Source: an uncultured Flavobacteriaceae bacterium
Lineage (GTDB): Bacteria; Bacteroidota; Bacteroidia; Flavobacteriales; Flavobacteriaceae
DNA length: 64,000 nt
NCBI GenBank assembly: GCA_947500585.1
Contig: CANMSN010000012.1
Location: 61,561 to 125,560 of the forward strand
Reading direction: 5' to 3'
Notes under the pieces: model-generated
What the model was told of the DNA's origin: nothing
Database searches by the model: none
The model's input: only the letters and a program-made list of their open reading frames with translations
Part shown: positions 1 through 8,724 of the stretch, piece after piece
Layout of the letters: the number at the start of each line of letters is the position of its first letter
How positions within the stretch are numbered: position 1 is the stretch's first letter
Made by a program: the position numbers and the translations under genes

Positions 1-707
1 TGTTGTAATGTTGAATGATAACTTTTTAAATTCGTTTCCATCTCCGCCTGATTTCTAGATAATGGCAAAACAGCATACAAAGAATCCATTTTAATCATTT
101 CGCCCATAAGCTTTTTATCCCAAATAAATGAAAAAACTCGATGCTGCATCTGATTTTTTTTGAGCAATTCATATAGCATCAACGGAATTACATCTTTCAA
201 ATCTAAATTAAGAATAAGACGATTTTTTGATAATATTAATATATCTTCAAGTTTAGGTATTTTATGACTAGTTATAGAATCATTAATCTTTAAATTAAAC
301 GCTAATAATTCTCTATAAGTATAATCACTAACTTTTCCTTTACCTGTAGTTGTTCTGTCGATAGTTTCATCATGCATCAAAACAAGAACACTATCTTTTG
401 TTGTTCTAATATCAATTTCCACAATATTTATACTAGCTTCAATAGCATCTTTAATTGATTTAGTAGAATTCTCTGGTGCATATAAATGAAATCCTCTGTG
501 AGCGCATACTAAAATATTGTTTTGTGATTGTTTTTTTATGCTTTCAATAACTCTATTAGAGTATTGAGTATTGCTTTTAACAATTTCTTCTTTTACGCTT
601 TTCTTACAAGAATTTATTGAAAGAGTAAGTAATAGTAAAATATGTAATTTTAAAAAAAATGATTGCTTCTTATCTAATATAAAGAATAGAAAACTAGTTT
701 TGAACAT
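1..707 (-). CDS. Glycerophosphodiester phosphodiesterase lipoprotein (3' end outside window)
   Basis: This frame has no line of its own in a simple long-ORF view because the window edge cuts it. Translating from ATG at 707 gives a leader with a lipobox-like LSINSC, then AHRGF, PENST, VEIDIRTTKDS and MHDETIDRTT. These are the H, E-x-D and H motifs of the GDPD family (hydrolysis of glycerophosphodiesters to glycerol-3-phosphate). About 235 codons are visible and the C-terminus is missing. Its ATG lies 14 nt inside the 3' end of the GH2 gene, so the two are probably translated together. It is the last visible gene of the galactan locus and would sit in the periplasm or at the surface. The family assignment is firm; the natural substrate is not known. 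Confidence 0.85.
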   Translation of the reverse strand, partial: MFKTSFLFFILDKKQSFFLKLHILLLLTLSINSCKKSVKEEIVKSNTQYSNRVIESIKKQSQNNILVCAHRGFHLYAPENSTKSIKDAIEASINIVEIDIRTTKDSVLVLMHDETIDRTTTGKGKVSDYTYRELLAFNLKINDSITSHKIPKLEDILILSKNRLILNLDLKDVIPLMLYELLKKNQMQHRVFSFIWDKKLMGEMIKMDSLYAVLPLSRNQAEMETNLKSYHSTLQ

Positions 708-3045
708 ACAACGTATTTTTCACAAAATTTGCAGAAACCTGAATACTATCTATATTTTCATCAGTTTTAATCAAAATACTAGCAATTCCTGCTTCACAAT
801 CTACTGGGTTTTTTCCTATTAGCTCTCCACTTCCCTCAAAATTAAATAGAATTTGATCAGTAAAATTAGGTACTACAGTTCCATTTTTATCAACAACAGA
901 AGCATATAAGAATACCACATCATTACTACCTGATTCATACGAGTAACCGCTTAAATCTTTAGTTAAAACAATTTCATAAGGCTCTCCAGGTGTTTTCCTC
1001 GCATCTGTTACCACATGCTTATCATCGATATAAGCCTTTGCAACTAAAGTTCCAGATATAAACTCTGGAATATGAAAAGTGAAAGGAGGATGCCTTAAGT
1101 TATTTGAAATACGGTTATTATCTGGTTTTTTTCTTTCAATACTTTTGCCATTAAGTAATAGTTCCACCTCATCACAATTACTATAAATACTAATACTTAA
1201 TGGACTTCCTTTGTCCCAGTTATTGGCAATATGCACCATTGGCTCACCAAAAGCGTGATCAGGATCTCTTTGGCTTTTATAAAAGTAATATGCCGGTTTG
1301 GGCAGTCTAAAGATATCCATAATACCTGATGCTTCCAAGTCGTCAGCGTATCCTCTGTTATAATCATACATTACCCAATAGCCATCAGCAAATGCTGCTG
1401 TATTTAAATTATCATTATGTGCCTCCTGCACATTAGTCGCTTGTTGAAGCAAACGTTTTTCTCCGGCATTTCGTAACTGCCTACTTGATCTGTCTTCTTG
1501 TAATAAATTTTGCCAGCTATTTTGATTAAGACCTGCGTTCATAGCATAATACTCCCAATCGCCATATTCTGAAACATTGTAAGGCTTTTTTATAGTAGAA
1601 TCATAATGTTTTATGCGGTGTTGACGTGCCTGTAGATAAATATCATAACCATAAGACTGCCAACCTGCAGTAAAACATTGATTTCCAGGGTATTCTTCGT
1701 GTGCTATTGCGGTTAAAGAATCTACAAAAGCTTCAGGCATACTAGATTCATTTAAAGATACTTCCCATGCTAAAACAGATGCATGGTTTCTATCTCTCCT
1801 TATCAAATCTTTAGCTGTTTGAAAAATATGCTTCTGAAAATTTTTGTCTTCACTAAAATATTGCCATCCTAAAATAGCATCAATAGTTATTAATCCCAAT
1901 TCATCACAAGCTCTCATAAATGCAGGGCTTTGCGGATAATGAGAGAGTCTTACATAATCAAAGCCTGCATCTTTTATTTTTTTTGCATCTCTATAATTCG
2001 CTTGGTCTGACAAGGCGTAACCAATGTAAGGGTATTCTTGATGACGATTTACACCTCTTAAAAATGTTTTTTCTCCATTAAGATATAGCTCTTGATTAAC
2101 AAATTTTACTGTTTTTATACCAATTCTTATTTCCTCTTTATCTAGTACAACACCATCAGAAATTATTTCTGTTTTTAAATGATACAAATTTGGTGCTTTA
2201 GGAGACCATAAATAAGGAGATATTACTTCTATATTTGTTGAAATTGCTTTATCTGCAAGCTTAGTTAAAGTTGCTTCATTGCTTTCAAAAGAAGCAACAA
2301 TACTATCTTTATATTTAAGTGTATTTCTAATAATAAATTTTACATTAGCCTCACTATCGTTTTTTATATGTGTTTGAACATTTACAACAGCATTTTCTTT
2401 TGACACTTCTGGATATGAAACAAAAACACCTCCGCTGGCACTTTTATCAGTAAGTATTGGATCTGTTATATGAAGTTTATTTTTAGCAATTAACCATACA
2501 TTTCTATAAATACCTCCATAGGTATTAAAATCTAAAACATTTAATGGTTTAGGTCCTGTTATTGGGTTGTCATTGTTATTTAGTCTTACTGCTATGATAT
2601 TCTCTTTTTCAAAAAGAGCAACTTCCGTAAAATCAATAACGAAAGGTAAATACCCTCCATGATGCTCAATCAATTTTTCTCCATTAACCCAAACTTCTGC
2701 AATATTCATTGCTCCTTCAAACTTCAGAAACAATTTCTTATTTCTCATTTTATCAAGAAGAGTGAATTTTTTTCGATACCAACATATACCTTGCCATTGG
2801 TTATTTACAATTTTAGGTTCTAATCTTGGGGTGTGAGGTAATTGTACTTTTTCCCAGTTGCTAACATTAATATCATTGTAATGGAATTTATCCTCATTAT
2901 CAGTATCAGACAATACTTTAAATAACCAGTCATCATTAAATTTTTGCTTATCTACTATTACATTATTTTCTTGACAATTGAAAAAAATAATGCTAATTAG
3001 CAATATAAACTTAAAGCTTCTAATTTGAAATATTAGATTATTCAT
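694..3045 (-). CDS. GH2 beta-galactosidase-like lipoprotein
   Basis: A 783-residue glycoside hydrolase family 2 enzyme. A signal peptide ends at a lipobox (Cys24). Then come an N-terminal jelly-roll sugar-binding domain (about 35-190), an Ig-like domain (about 195-310) and the TIM barrel starting near LRGVNRHQ (329-336). The proposed acid/base is Glu433 in SLNESS and the nucleophile Glu493 in VSEYGDW. Two further Ig-like domains of the kind found in Bacteroidetes GH2 enzymes fill residues about 590-783. Next to a GH53 endo-galactanase the obvious role is exo-cleavage of galacto-oligosaccharides, but GH2 also includes beta-glucuronidases and other activities, so specificity is inferred from context. 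It lies 118 bp downstream of the type IX-secreted protein gene and overlaps the glycerophosphodiesterase gene by 14 nt. Confidence 0.88.
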   Translation of the reverse strand: MNNLIFQIRSFKFILLISIIFFNCQENNVIVDKQKFNDDWLFKVLSDTDNEDKFHYNDINVSNWEKVQLPHTPRLEPKIVNNQWQGICWYRKKFTLLDKMRNKKLFLKFEGAMNIAEVWVNGEKLIEHHGGYLPFVIDFTEVALFEKENIIAVRLNNNDNPITGPKPLNVLDFNTYGGIYRNVWLIAKNKLHITDPILTDKSASGGVFVSYPEVSKENAVVNVQTHIKNDSEANVKFIIRNTLKYKDSIVASFESNEATLTKLADKAISTNIEVISPYLWSPKAPNLYHLKTEIISDGVVLDKEEIRIGIKTVKFVNQELYLNGEKTFLRGVNRHQEYPYIGYALSDQANYRDAKKIKDAGFDYVRLSHYPQSPAFMRACDELGLITIDAILGWQYFSEDKNFQKHIFQTAKDLIRRDRNHASVLAWEVSLNESSMPEAFVDSLTAIAHEEYPGNQCFTAGWQSYGYDIYLQARQHRIKHYDSTIKKPYNVSEYGDWEYYAMNAGLNQNSWQNLLQEDRSSRQLRNAGEKRLLQQATNVQEAHNDNLNTAAFADGYWVMYDYNRGYADDLEASGIMDIFRLPKPAYYFYKSQRDPDHAFGEPMVHIANNWDKGSPLSISIYSNCDEVELLLNGKSIERKKPDNNRISNNLRHPPFTFHIPEFISGTLVAKAYIDDKHVVTDARKTPGEPYEIVLTKDLSGYSYESGSNDVVFLYASVVDKNGTVVPNFTDQILFNFEGSGELIGKNPVDCEAGIASILIKTDENIDSIQVSANFVKNTLYVQN

Positions 3046-3106
3046 TTATAGTTAGATACATTTTTAATTAAGAGGTTGATTATATTACTAATATTAAAAA
3101 ATTAAT

Positions 3107-3141
3107 TAAAAGGGAACTTTCAATTACCCAGTTTCCTTTTT
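3107..3141 (-). terminator. Weak terminator-like hairpin between PUL genes
   Basis: On the minus strand, arms at 3139-3130 and 3118-3109 can pair over 10 bp with one A-C mismatch. They are followed by a short, interrupted T-rich stretch. It lies just after the stop of the type IX-secreted protein gene and before the GH2 gene, so it may reduce read-through rather than end the transcript. Confidence 0.35.
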
Positions 3142-3163
3142 TAATTCAACCAAATACTTTATT

Positions 3164-3832
3164 TTATTTTTTTATAAATTTCACATTTCTGACGCTACTT
3201 CCATCCTTAATAGACAGTACATATATTCCATTTAAAAAGTTAGATGTATCTATATATTCACTATGGAAATTTATATCGCTATAAACAGATTTTCCAAGTA
3301 AGTCTTTAATTCTTATATCACTTACCTTATTGCCTATTCCTGAAATACTTAATCTATCTGACACAGGGTTTGGGTAAACTCTTAATTTATTTAGTTCGTT
3401 ATTTTCAATACTAAGTGTACCTTCAGCTGATAAAGTCATAGCTGGATAATCTCCTGCTAGCCAACCAGCCCAAGCTTCTGCATTGAGCTCTACCTTCAAT
3501 TCATAGTATTGACCTCCGGCTAAATCTGCACTAGGAGTTGTTGCTGATGGCACATTAACAATAGCAGATGTAGACACATCTGTTCCGCTAGCCCCTACAG
3601 GATTAACAAAAGCTTCTGCAATAGTAGCAGCCCAATTTCCATCAGAGTTTTTCAACTCCAAGCCTATGTAAATTATATCATTAGCATTAGTTGTTGTATA
3701 GTCTATATTGACAGTAAAATTACTATTAACTTCAACTGGGTTACTACTTAATGATGTTACTGTTATTGCCTGAGCAAATGCTCCAGTAAATGTTAAAATA
3801 CTTAATGTTAATACTAGTAATGTTTTCTTCAT
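3164..3832 (-). CDS. Secreted protein of unknown function with type IX secretion tail
   Basis: 222 residues. A cleavable signal peptide (MKKTLLVLTLSILTFTGAFA) is followed by a domain of about 120 residues predicted by eye to be all-beta (VTSLSSNPVEVNSNFTVNID, IIYIGLELKN, YYELKVELN). A type A sorting domain runs from about residue 150 to 222 (LRVYPNPVSDRLSISG, ending VRNVKFIKK). The tail means export by the type IX system and probable surface attachment or release. I do not recognise the N-terminal domain. Its place between the esterase and GH2 genes, and its exposed Trp residues, suggest a glycan-binding role, which is inference only. No catalytic motif was seen. Confidence 0.75.
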   Translation of the reverse strand: MKKTLLVLTLSILTFTGAFAQAITVTSLSSNPVEVNSNFTVNIDYTTTNANDIIYIGLELKNSDGNWAATIAEAFVNPVGASGTDVSTSAIVNVPSATTPSADLAGGQYYELKVELNAEAWAGWLAGDYPAMTLSAEGTLSIENNELNKLRVYPNPVSDRLSISGIGNKVSDIRIKDLLGKSVYSDINFHSEYIDTSNFLNGIYVLSIKDGSSVRNVKFIKK

Positions 3833-3915
3833 AATTTAAGTTTTAAAATGTTAGTAATTATTTAGTTTGCCTTTGCCTACAACTATCTATATGATTATTC
3901 TATTTATAGTCTGTG

Positions 3916-4662
3916 CTAATTGATATACTCTTTAATTTTTTGTACCCATACCTGATATCCCTTATCATTTAGGTGCACCCCATCTGTAGACAAATTCATA
4001 TCCATTAAATCATTTTCAGCAGAAAACTCTTCATGTAATAATATCAATTTGTATGATTGATCTTTTTCTGAGTTAATTAATAAAGAATTAGTTTGCTTAA
4101 TTTTTAATTTTAAAGAACTTGTTGTGGTTGGTAAAATTGTATTTAAGTAAATTTGAGTTCTTGGGTTTTTAGTACTGATTTTGTTGACAATACTAATAAT
4201 ATTATCATATATCTTTTGAGCACTCATATCATCTCTAAACATATCGTTTATTCCTATCATGATAAAAATTTGCGATGGCTTATAATAAATCAATTCTTCT
4301 AATCTGGCAAATACACCTTCAGTGGTATCACCAGCTATTCCTCTGTTTTTTGCTTTTGAATTATTTACTTTTAGCCCCCAGTCTTCACCTTGCTCAGTAA
4401 TGCTATTTCCAAGAAACACGATATCATTAGTTTGCAAAGGGTTTTGTTTAAATTCTAGAATTCGTTTTGGATAATGATTTTTTGCCCATTCTGAATGTGT
4501 GGAAATCATGATATCACTTGAAGGGTATATTCCACTTGGAAATGTATCATTATTCGTTACCTCCGCTTCAGTTTTCCCCGCTTCCATAATATCATTTTGA
4601 CTACAAGCCTGAAATGATATAAAAATAGTCATCAACAAAAATTCTCTAAACAATTGATTCAT
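3916..4662 (-). CDS. SGNH/GDSL-family hydrolase lipoprotein
   Basis: 248 residues with a lipoprotein signal (Cys20, ISFQAC). The SGNH blocks are all present: block I FLGNSITEQG with Ser87, the Gly of block II in NRGIAGD, block III IMIGIND with Asn139, and block V DGVHL with Asp227 and His230. Such enzymes in polysaccharide loci usually remove acetyl groups from plant or algal glycans, so de-acetylation of a decorated galactan is a reasonable guess. It lies 93 bp after the GH53 gene, with a hairpin between them. Family certain, substrate inferred. Confidence 0.85.
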   Translation of the reverse strand: MNQLFREFLLMTIFISFQACSQNDIMEAGKTEAEVTNNDTFPSGIYPSSDIMISTHSEWAKNHYPKRILEFKQNPLQTNDIVFLGNSITEQGEDWGLKVNNSKAKNRGIAGDTTEGVFARLEELIYYKPSQIFIMIGINDMFRDDMSAQKIYDNIISIVNKISTKNPRTQIYLNTILPTTTSSLKLKIKQTNSLLINSEKDQSYKLILLHEEFSAENDLMDMNLSTDGVHLNDKGYQVWVQKIKEYIN

Positions 4663-4692
4663 CTATAATATTTTAATTATTAAATATGATTT

Positions 4693-4727
4693 AAAAAAGG
4701 GAGTCCTTTAGAGTAATAACTCCCTTT
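4693..4727 (-). terminator. Terminator-like hairpin downstream of the GH53 gene
   Basis: Arms AAAGGGAGT (4727-4719 and 4704-4696 read on the minus strand) form a 9-bp stem followed by a run of six T on the minus strand (4698-4693). It sits between the GH53 stop at 4756 and the esterase gene. It would split the locus into a strongly expressed susC-susD-GH53 part and a weaker downstream part. Confidence 0.65.
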
Positions 4728-4755
4728 AGCTAAAATCAATTTATTTACTATTTTA

Positions 4756-7203
4756 CTATTCTAAGGTTATGGTTTTATCATTACCATTAATAGTTAGTGT
4801 ATACAACCCTGTTGTTCCATTAAACAAAAAGTTGTTGTCTGCAGCATCTTGTTCAGAAAAATTAGTATCTATGGCATAACCTTCTCCTGCATAATATGCA
4901 TAGTTATTATTGGTATCCCATGTACCAAAAGTTTCGAAAAATCGAAATATCCCACCATTACTTAAAGCTATTTCAGCTGTCCAAATATTTTCTGAAACTT
5001 GTAAAAACTCTACAGTATCATCATTAAAGCCCCAACCTCCAGGTACAGCATCTCCTACTGCCCATATTGACGGTAATGCTTCAAACTCTTCTAATATTAT
5101 TTTTTTAGAATTAGCATTAATAGTTAAAGTATAAGCTCCTGGTACTCCTATGAATCTAAAATTTTCGTCACTACTTCCATCATTTTCAAAATTAGGATCT
5201 ATATCAAATCCTTCAGCTGCATAATAGCCATAATTATTATTGGTATCCCATGTACCATAAGTTTCGAAAAAACGGAATATACCAGAGTTTAATTCAAGGT
5301 TAGCCGTCCAAATACCGCTAAAAGTCTGAGTGAATTCTACGGTATCGTCATTAAATCCCCAACCTCCAGGAACAGCATCTCCTACTGTCCAAAGTGAAGG
5401 AAATGGGCCTGTTCCCAGCAGCGTGATTGTTTTATCATTATCATTAATTTCTAAAACATACTCTCCAGTAGTTCCTGTGAATCTAAAGTTTTGATCGCCA
5501 TCACCTGCATTTACTAAATTATCATCAATCGTATAGCCCTGATCAGCAAAATAATTGTAATTCAAGCCACTGTTCCAGTCATCTTTTACTGTAAAAAATC
5601 TAAATGTACCTGGCGATAGATTTACGGTAGCCTTTCTAACTCCAAAAATTGGCGATTCAATTAAAGAGGCTTCATCAAAATTCCAACCTCCAGGAAAAGC
5701 GTCACCCAAGGCATAATATGGGTCTGATATAACTGGTGTTAAAACTATAGTTTTATCTTGGTTATTTATTTCTAAATTATAAAGCCCAGGAGTTCCTTCA
5801 AAAACAAAATTATCATCGCCATCAGCTACACCTTTCAGTTTTGAATCAATTACATAACCTCTATTGATAAAATATTGATAACCTAAACCAGATGCCCAAT
5901 CACCATCTGTTTGAAAAAACCTGAAATTATTTTCTGCTAAATTAACTTCAATAACGTTTGAAGTTCCGTTGCATGAAATTTCGATAGCATTATCCCAATT
6001 CCATAATGCGTCTGGCACTCCGCTTCCTAATGCCCAAATACTTGAGCAGGTTGTATCTGGTACATAGTCATCATTAAAAAAATTCATTCCTAAAGTAGGA
6101 TTACCATCATTGTCGAATAATGTAGCATTATCCCAATGCGAACCAGCATCTGCCCAAAGTGTGCCACAACCTGTAGATACCCAAGCCGGTTCCCAATATA
6201 CTATACCAAAGCCATTGCCTTCCTTTACTTCTCTTTTTAAATCTAATAGAAATTCTAGCTGCCCTTTTTGCGTAACTGGATAAACAGATTTGCGCGGTAT
6301 GTTATTAGCAGCATCAGCATTTTCTTCTGTAAAAGGATATGCTGTTTCAACAATCATTACCTTCTTGTTATGAGTTGAACCTAATGCTGAAACGGCCTCA
6401 GATATATCATTTAATGGAAAATCTCTTTTAGGATAATGTGATACACCAATCCATTCAAAATTTGTAATTCCATTTTTTCTAGCTTCTTCAAACCACCAAA
6501 TAGCGTCAGGAAAGCCTGCTATATGCAACATTACTTGAACACGCGCATCATATTTCTTTGAAATATCTCTAGCTGCTTGAATGCCTTTATTAATGAGGAA
6601 AGCATTTCGCTCCCAATCAATGTCAAAATACCCACTTTCCTTATTTAAAATGTTACCATTTATTTCATTTCCAATTTGAACAATTTCCGGTAATAATTCT
6701 TTTTGAGCTAAATCATCTAAGGTTTCGTAGGTATAAGTATATAATCGTTCACCTAAAGCATTAGTATCGTCAATAACATCCAACCATGATTTTGGTATAA
6801 CTTGATCTCCAGGATCTGCCCAAGTATCAGAATAGTGAAAGTCTAGTAAAACATCCATACCTTGGGCTTTCGAATTGCTTATCGTTTTTTCCACATCTTC
6901 TATATTGGAGTATGCAGTCCAATCTGAAGGGTCGTTCCAAAGACGGACTCTCACTAAATTATTACCTGCATCACTAAATATTTTATAAGGGCTTGCTTCG
7001 TTGCCAGTAAAATCTTTATAAGATGCACCACAGTCTAACATTTCATTTATGTAAGAAAGGTCTGATCCATTGTAAAATTTTTGCTCAAAATTGTTGGCTA
7101 AGTCTATATCTGGTATATCAGTTTTAATTACTTCATAGGTTTCACAACCAATACTAATTGAAAGAAATATACTTAAAGTTAAATATTTAATAATTGGTTT
7201 CAT
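4756..7203 (-). CDS. GH53 arabinogalactan endo-beta-1,4-galactanase fused to four SusE/F-like modules
   Basis: 815-residue lipoprotein (lipobox SIGC, Cys20). Residues about 45-385 are a GH53 catalytic domain: VRVRLWNDP, DFHYSDTWADPG, acid/base Glu180 in QIGNEING, nucleophile Glu286 in IVETAYPF. It hydrolyses internal beta-1,4-galactosyl bonds of galactan or arabinogalactan I. Residues 389-815 are four tandem modules of about 105 residues that resemble the C-terminal repeats of SusE/SusF surface glycan-binding proteins (pattern WALGD-PGGW...FRFF...W...YY...G...NF-F-GTPG-Y-L-IN---KTI-L). The locus has no separate SusE/F gene; this enzyme occupies its place directly after susD (15-bp gap). It probably acts at the cell surface, binding and cutting the polymer for SusCD. 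Confidence 0.92.
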   Translation of the reverse strand: MKPIIKYLTLSIFLSISIGCETYEVIKTDIPDIDLANNFEQKFYNGSDLSYINEMLDCGASYKDFTGNEASPYKIFSDAGNNLVRVRLWNDPSDWTAYSNIEDVEKTISNSKAQGMDVLLDFHYSDTWADPGDQVIPKSWLDVIDDTNALGERLYTYTYETLDDLAQKELLPEIVQIGNEINGNILNKESGYFDIDWERNAFLINKGIQAARDISKKYDARVQVMLHIAGFPDAIWWFEEARKNGITNFEWIGVSHYPKRDFPLNDISEAVSALGSTHNKKVMIVETAYPFTEENADAANNIPRKSVYPVTQKGQLEFLLDLKREVKEGNGFGIVYWEPAWVSTGCGTLWADAGSHWDNATLFDNDGNPTLGMNFFNDDYVPDTTCSSIWALGSGVPDALWNWDNAIEISCNGTSNVIEVNLAENNFRFFQTDGDWASGLGYQYFINRGYVIDSKLKGVADGDDNFVFEGTPGLYNLEINNQDKTIVLTPVISDPYYALGDAFPGGWNFDEASLIESPIFGVRKATVNLSPGTFRFFTVKDDWNSGLNYNYFADQGYTIDDNLVNAGDGDQNFRFTGTTGEYVLEINDNDKTITLLGTGPFPSLWTVGDAVPGGWGFNDDTVEFTQTFSGIWTANLELNSGIFRFFETYGTWDTNNNYGYYAAEGFDIDPNFENDGSSDENFRFIGVPGAYTLTINANSKKIILEEFEALPSIWAVGDAVPGGWGFNDDTVEFLQVSENIWTAEIALSNGGIFRFFETFGTWDTNNNYAYYAGEGYAIDTNFSEQDAADNNFLFNGTTGLYTLTINGNDKTITLE
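4759..6039 (-). repeat. Four tandem module repeats in the GH53 gene
   Basis: The coding sequence for residues 389-495, 496-603, 604-712 and 713-815 (DNA 6039-5719, 5718-5395, 5394-5068, 5067-4759) repeats with a period of about 320 bp. Units 3 and 4 are nearly identical in their first 20 residues (GDAVPGGWGFNDDTVEF in both) and clearly similar in DNA sequence, which points to a recent duplication. Units 1 and 2 have diverged. Confidence 0.85.
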
Positions 7204-7218
7204 CTGTTTATTTTTTGT

Positions 7219-8712
7219 TTAGTAGTCTGGATTTTGCTCAATAACTCCATTCCCTTCAAGAATCACATCTGATGGAATTGGAAAAAGAAGATGTTTTGAA
7301 CTTGCGCTAGTAGCTCCTCGTTCTATAGCTTTTTCGATAAACTTACCATGACGTATTAAGTCTTGTCTTCTATGGCCTTCACAAAAAAGTTCACGTCCTC
7401 TTTCATCTAGAATAGCATCTCTGAATTCTTCTTGGGTTAATCCACTCCATTGTGCTACGCCAGCCCTATCTCTAACTTGATTTACATATTGATAAGCATC
7501 TGAAGGCCCTCTTTGTTCATTAATTGCTTCAGCTACTGATAGTAGTACATCTGCATATCTATAAATTACCCAATCAATTGAATAATTAGGGCCATTGCCT
7601 TGTATACTCGTGTATTTTAATGGAATAGCTCCTCTTAGTCCGTTATCTTTATCTACAAATTCACCACCGCTGTTTGTATATTCTGAAATAATTGTATTTA
7701 TTCTAAGGTCTCCAATTTCAAACTTCTCATAAAACTCCCATGGCATAGAATAACCATACCATCCACCTCCACGTTCAATAGATGTATCTCCTGCAAGACC
7801 TTGAGCATAGCCCCCTGGAAATAAATGTTGCATATACCAATTTGGAACTGCATCATTGCTTACAATAGCATATATAAGTTCACTGTTACCTGAGGTAATA
7901 AATATGTCTTCATAACTAGGATTTAAGGTATATGCACCCGAACTGATAATACCATTTCCAACAACTTCAGCATTAACCCAGTCTTTTTTATGCATATAAA
8001 GTTTTAATAGTAATGTTCTAGCCAAACCTTTTGAAACCCTACCCCAATTTCCAGTTCCGTTATATTTTTCAGGCAGTTCTTCAGTACTAATAGCATCCAA
8101 TAAATCTTGTTCGATAACACCAGTATATGTTTCATCTGTCCATCTTGGAATGATGTCTGTATCACTCAAAGTTTCTGGGTCTATTTTTGCATTTACAGGA
8201 CCAAAGAAATCATAAAGTATATACATTAACCATGCTCGTAGTGTTTTTGCTTCTGCTAAGTATCTGTTCTTTATTATATCATTAACTGAAGATTTTTCAA
8301 TTTTATCAATAACATCTGTTGCTCTAGCTATATATCTTATTCTTGAATACGCTGAAGCGCCAGTTCCTGAAAAGGTAGCTGGTCCCCAAGTAAAATTTAA
8401 TATATCAGCATCCCAATCGTTCCAGAGTTCATCAGTAGTAAGCATACTACGCATTACATAAGTTCTATTATTAGCATTATATAAGTTAGCATACCAAATA
8501 CCAACTCCTGGATCTTCTGCTCCCCAATCAATTGAAAAAGAACTGTATAATGCAACTAAAGCTGCATTAAAGTCTTTCTCTGTTTCAAAGAAATTTTCGG
8601 CGGTTAAATCACTAAACACCTTAGATTCTAATTCATCTTCGCAGCTTGAAACAATTATAAAAATTGAAAACAAAGCTGTTAAAATCAATCTGTTTTTAAA
8701 TTTATTTTTCAT
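7219..8712 (-). CDS. SusD/RagB-family outer-membrane glycan-binding lipoprotein
   Basis: 497 residues with signal and lipobox IIVSSC, followed by the SusD N-terminal region (FFETEKDFNAALVALY) and TPR-like segments. The C-terminal RagB/SusD signature is seen in DWVIYRYADVLLSVAEAIN, ILDERGRELFCEGHRRQDLIRHG and LFPIPSDVI. It forms the lid of the SusCD importer and holds oligosaccharide at the outer face. It lies 12 bp after susC and 15 bp before the GH53 gene, so the three are one transcript. Ligand (galacto-oligosaccharides) is inferred from the neighbouring enzymes. Confidence 0.93.
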   Translation of the reverse strand: MKNKFKNRLILTALFSIFIIVSSCEDELESKVFSDLTAENFFETEKDFNAALVALYSSFSIDWGAEDPGVGIWYANLYNANNRTYVMRSMLTTDELWNDWDADILNFTWGPATFSGTGASAYSRIRYIARATDVIDKIEKSSVNDIIKNRYLAEAKTLRAWLMYILYDFFGPVNAKIDPETLSDTDIIPRWTDETYTGVIEQDLLDAISTEELPEKYNGTGNWGRVSKGLARTLLLKLYMHKKDWVNAEVVGNGIISSGAYTLNPSYEDIFITSGNSELIYAIVSNDAVPNWYMQHLFPGGYAQGLAGDTSIERGGGWYGYSMPWEFYEKFEIGDLRINTIISEYTNSGGEFVDKDNGLRGAIPLKYTSIQGNGPNYSIDWVIYRYADVLLSVAEAINEQRGPSDAYQYVNQVRDRAGVAQWSGLTQEEFRDAILDERGRELFCEGHRRQDLIRHGKFIEKAIERGATSASSKHLLFPIPSDVILEGNGVIEQNPDY

Positions 8713-8724
8713 ATCATTTGTTTT

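Noticed and set aside
571..822. Plus-strand frame of 83 codons at the left edge
   Set aside because: It lies opposite the glycerophosphodiesterase and GH2 genes, which have strong family motifs.
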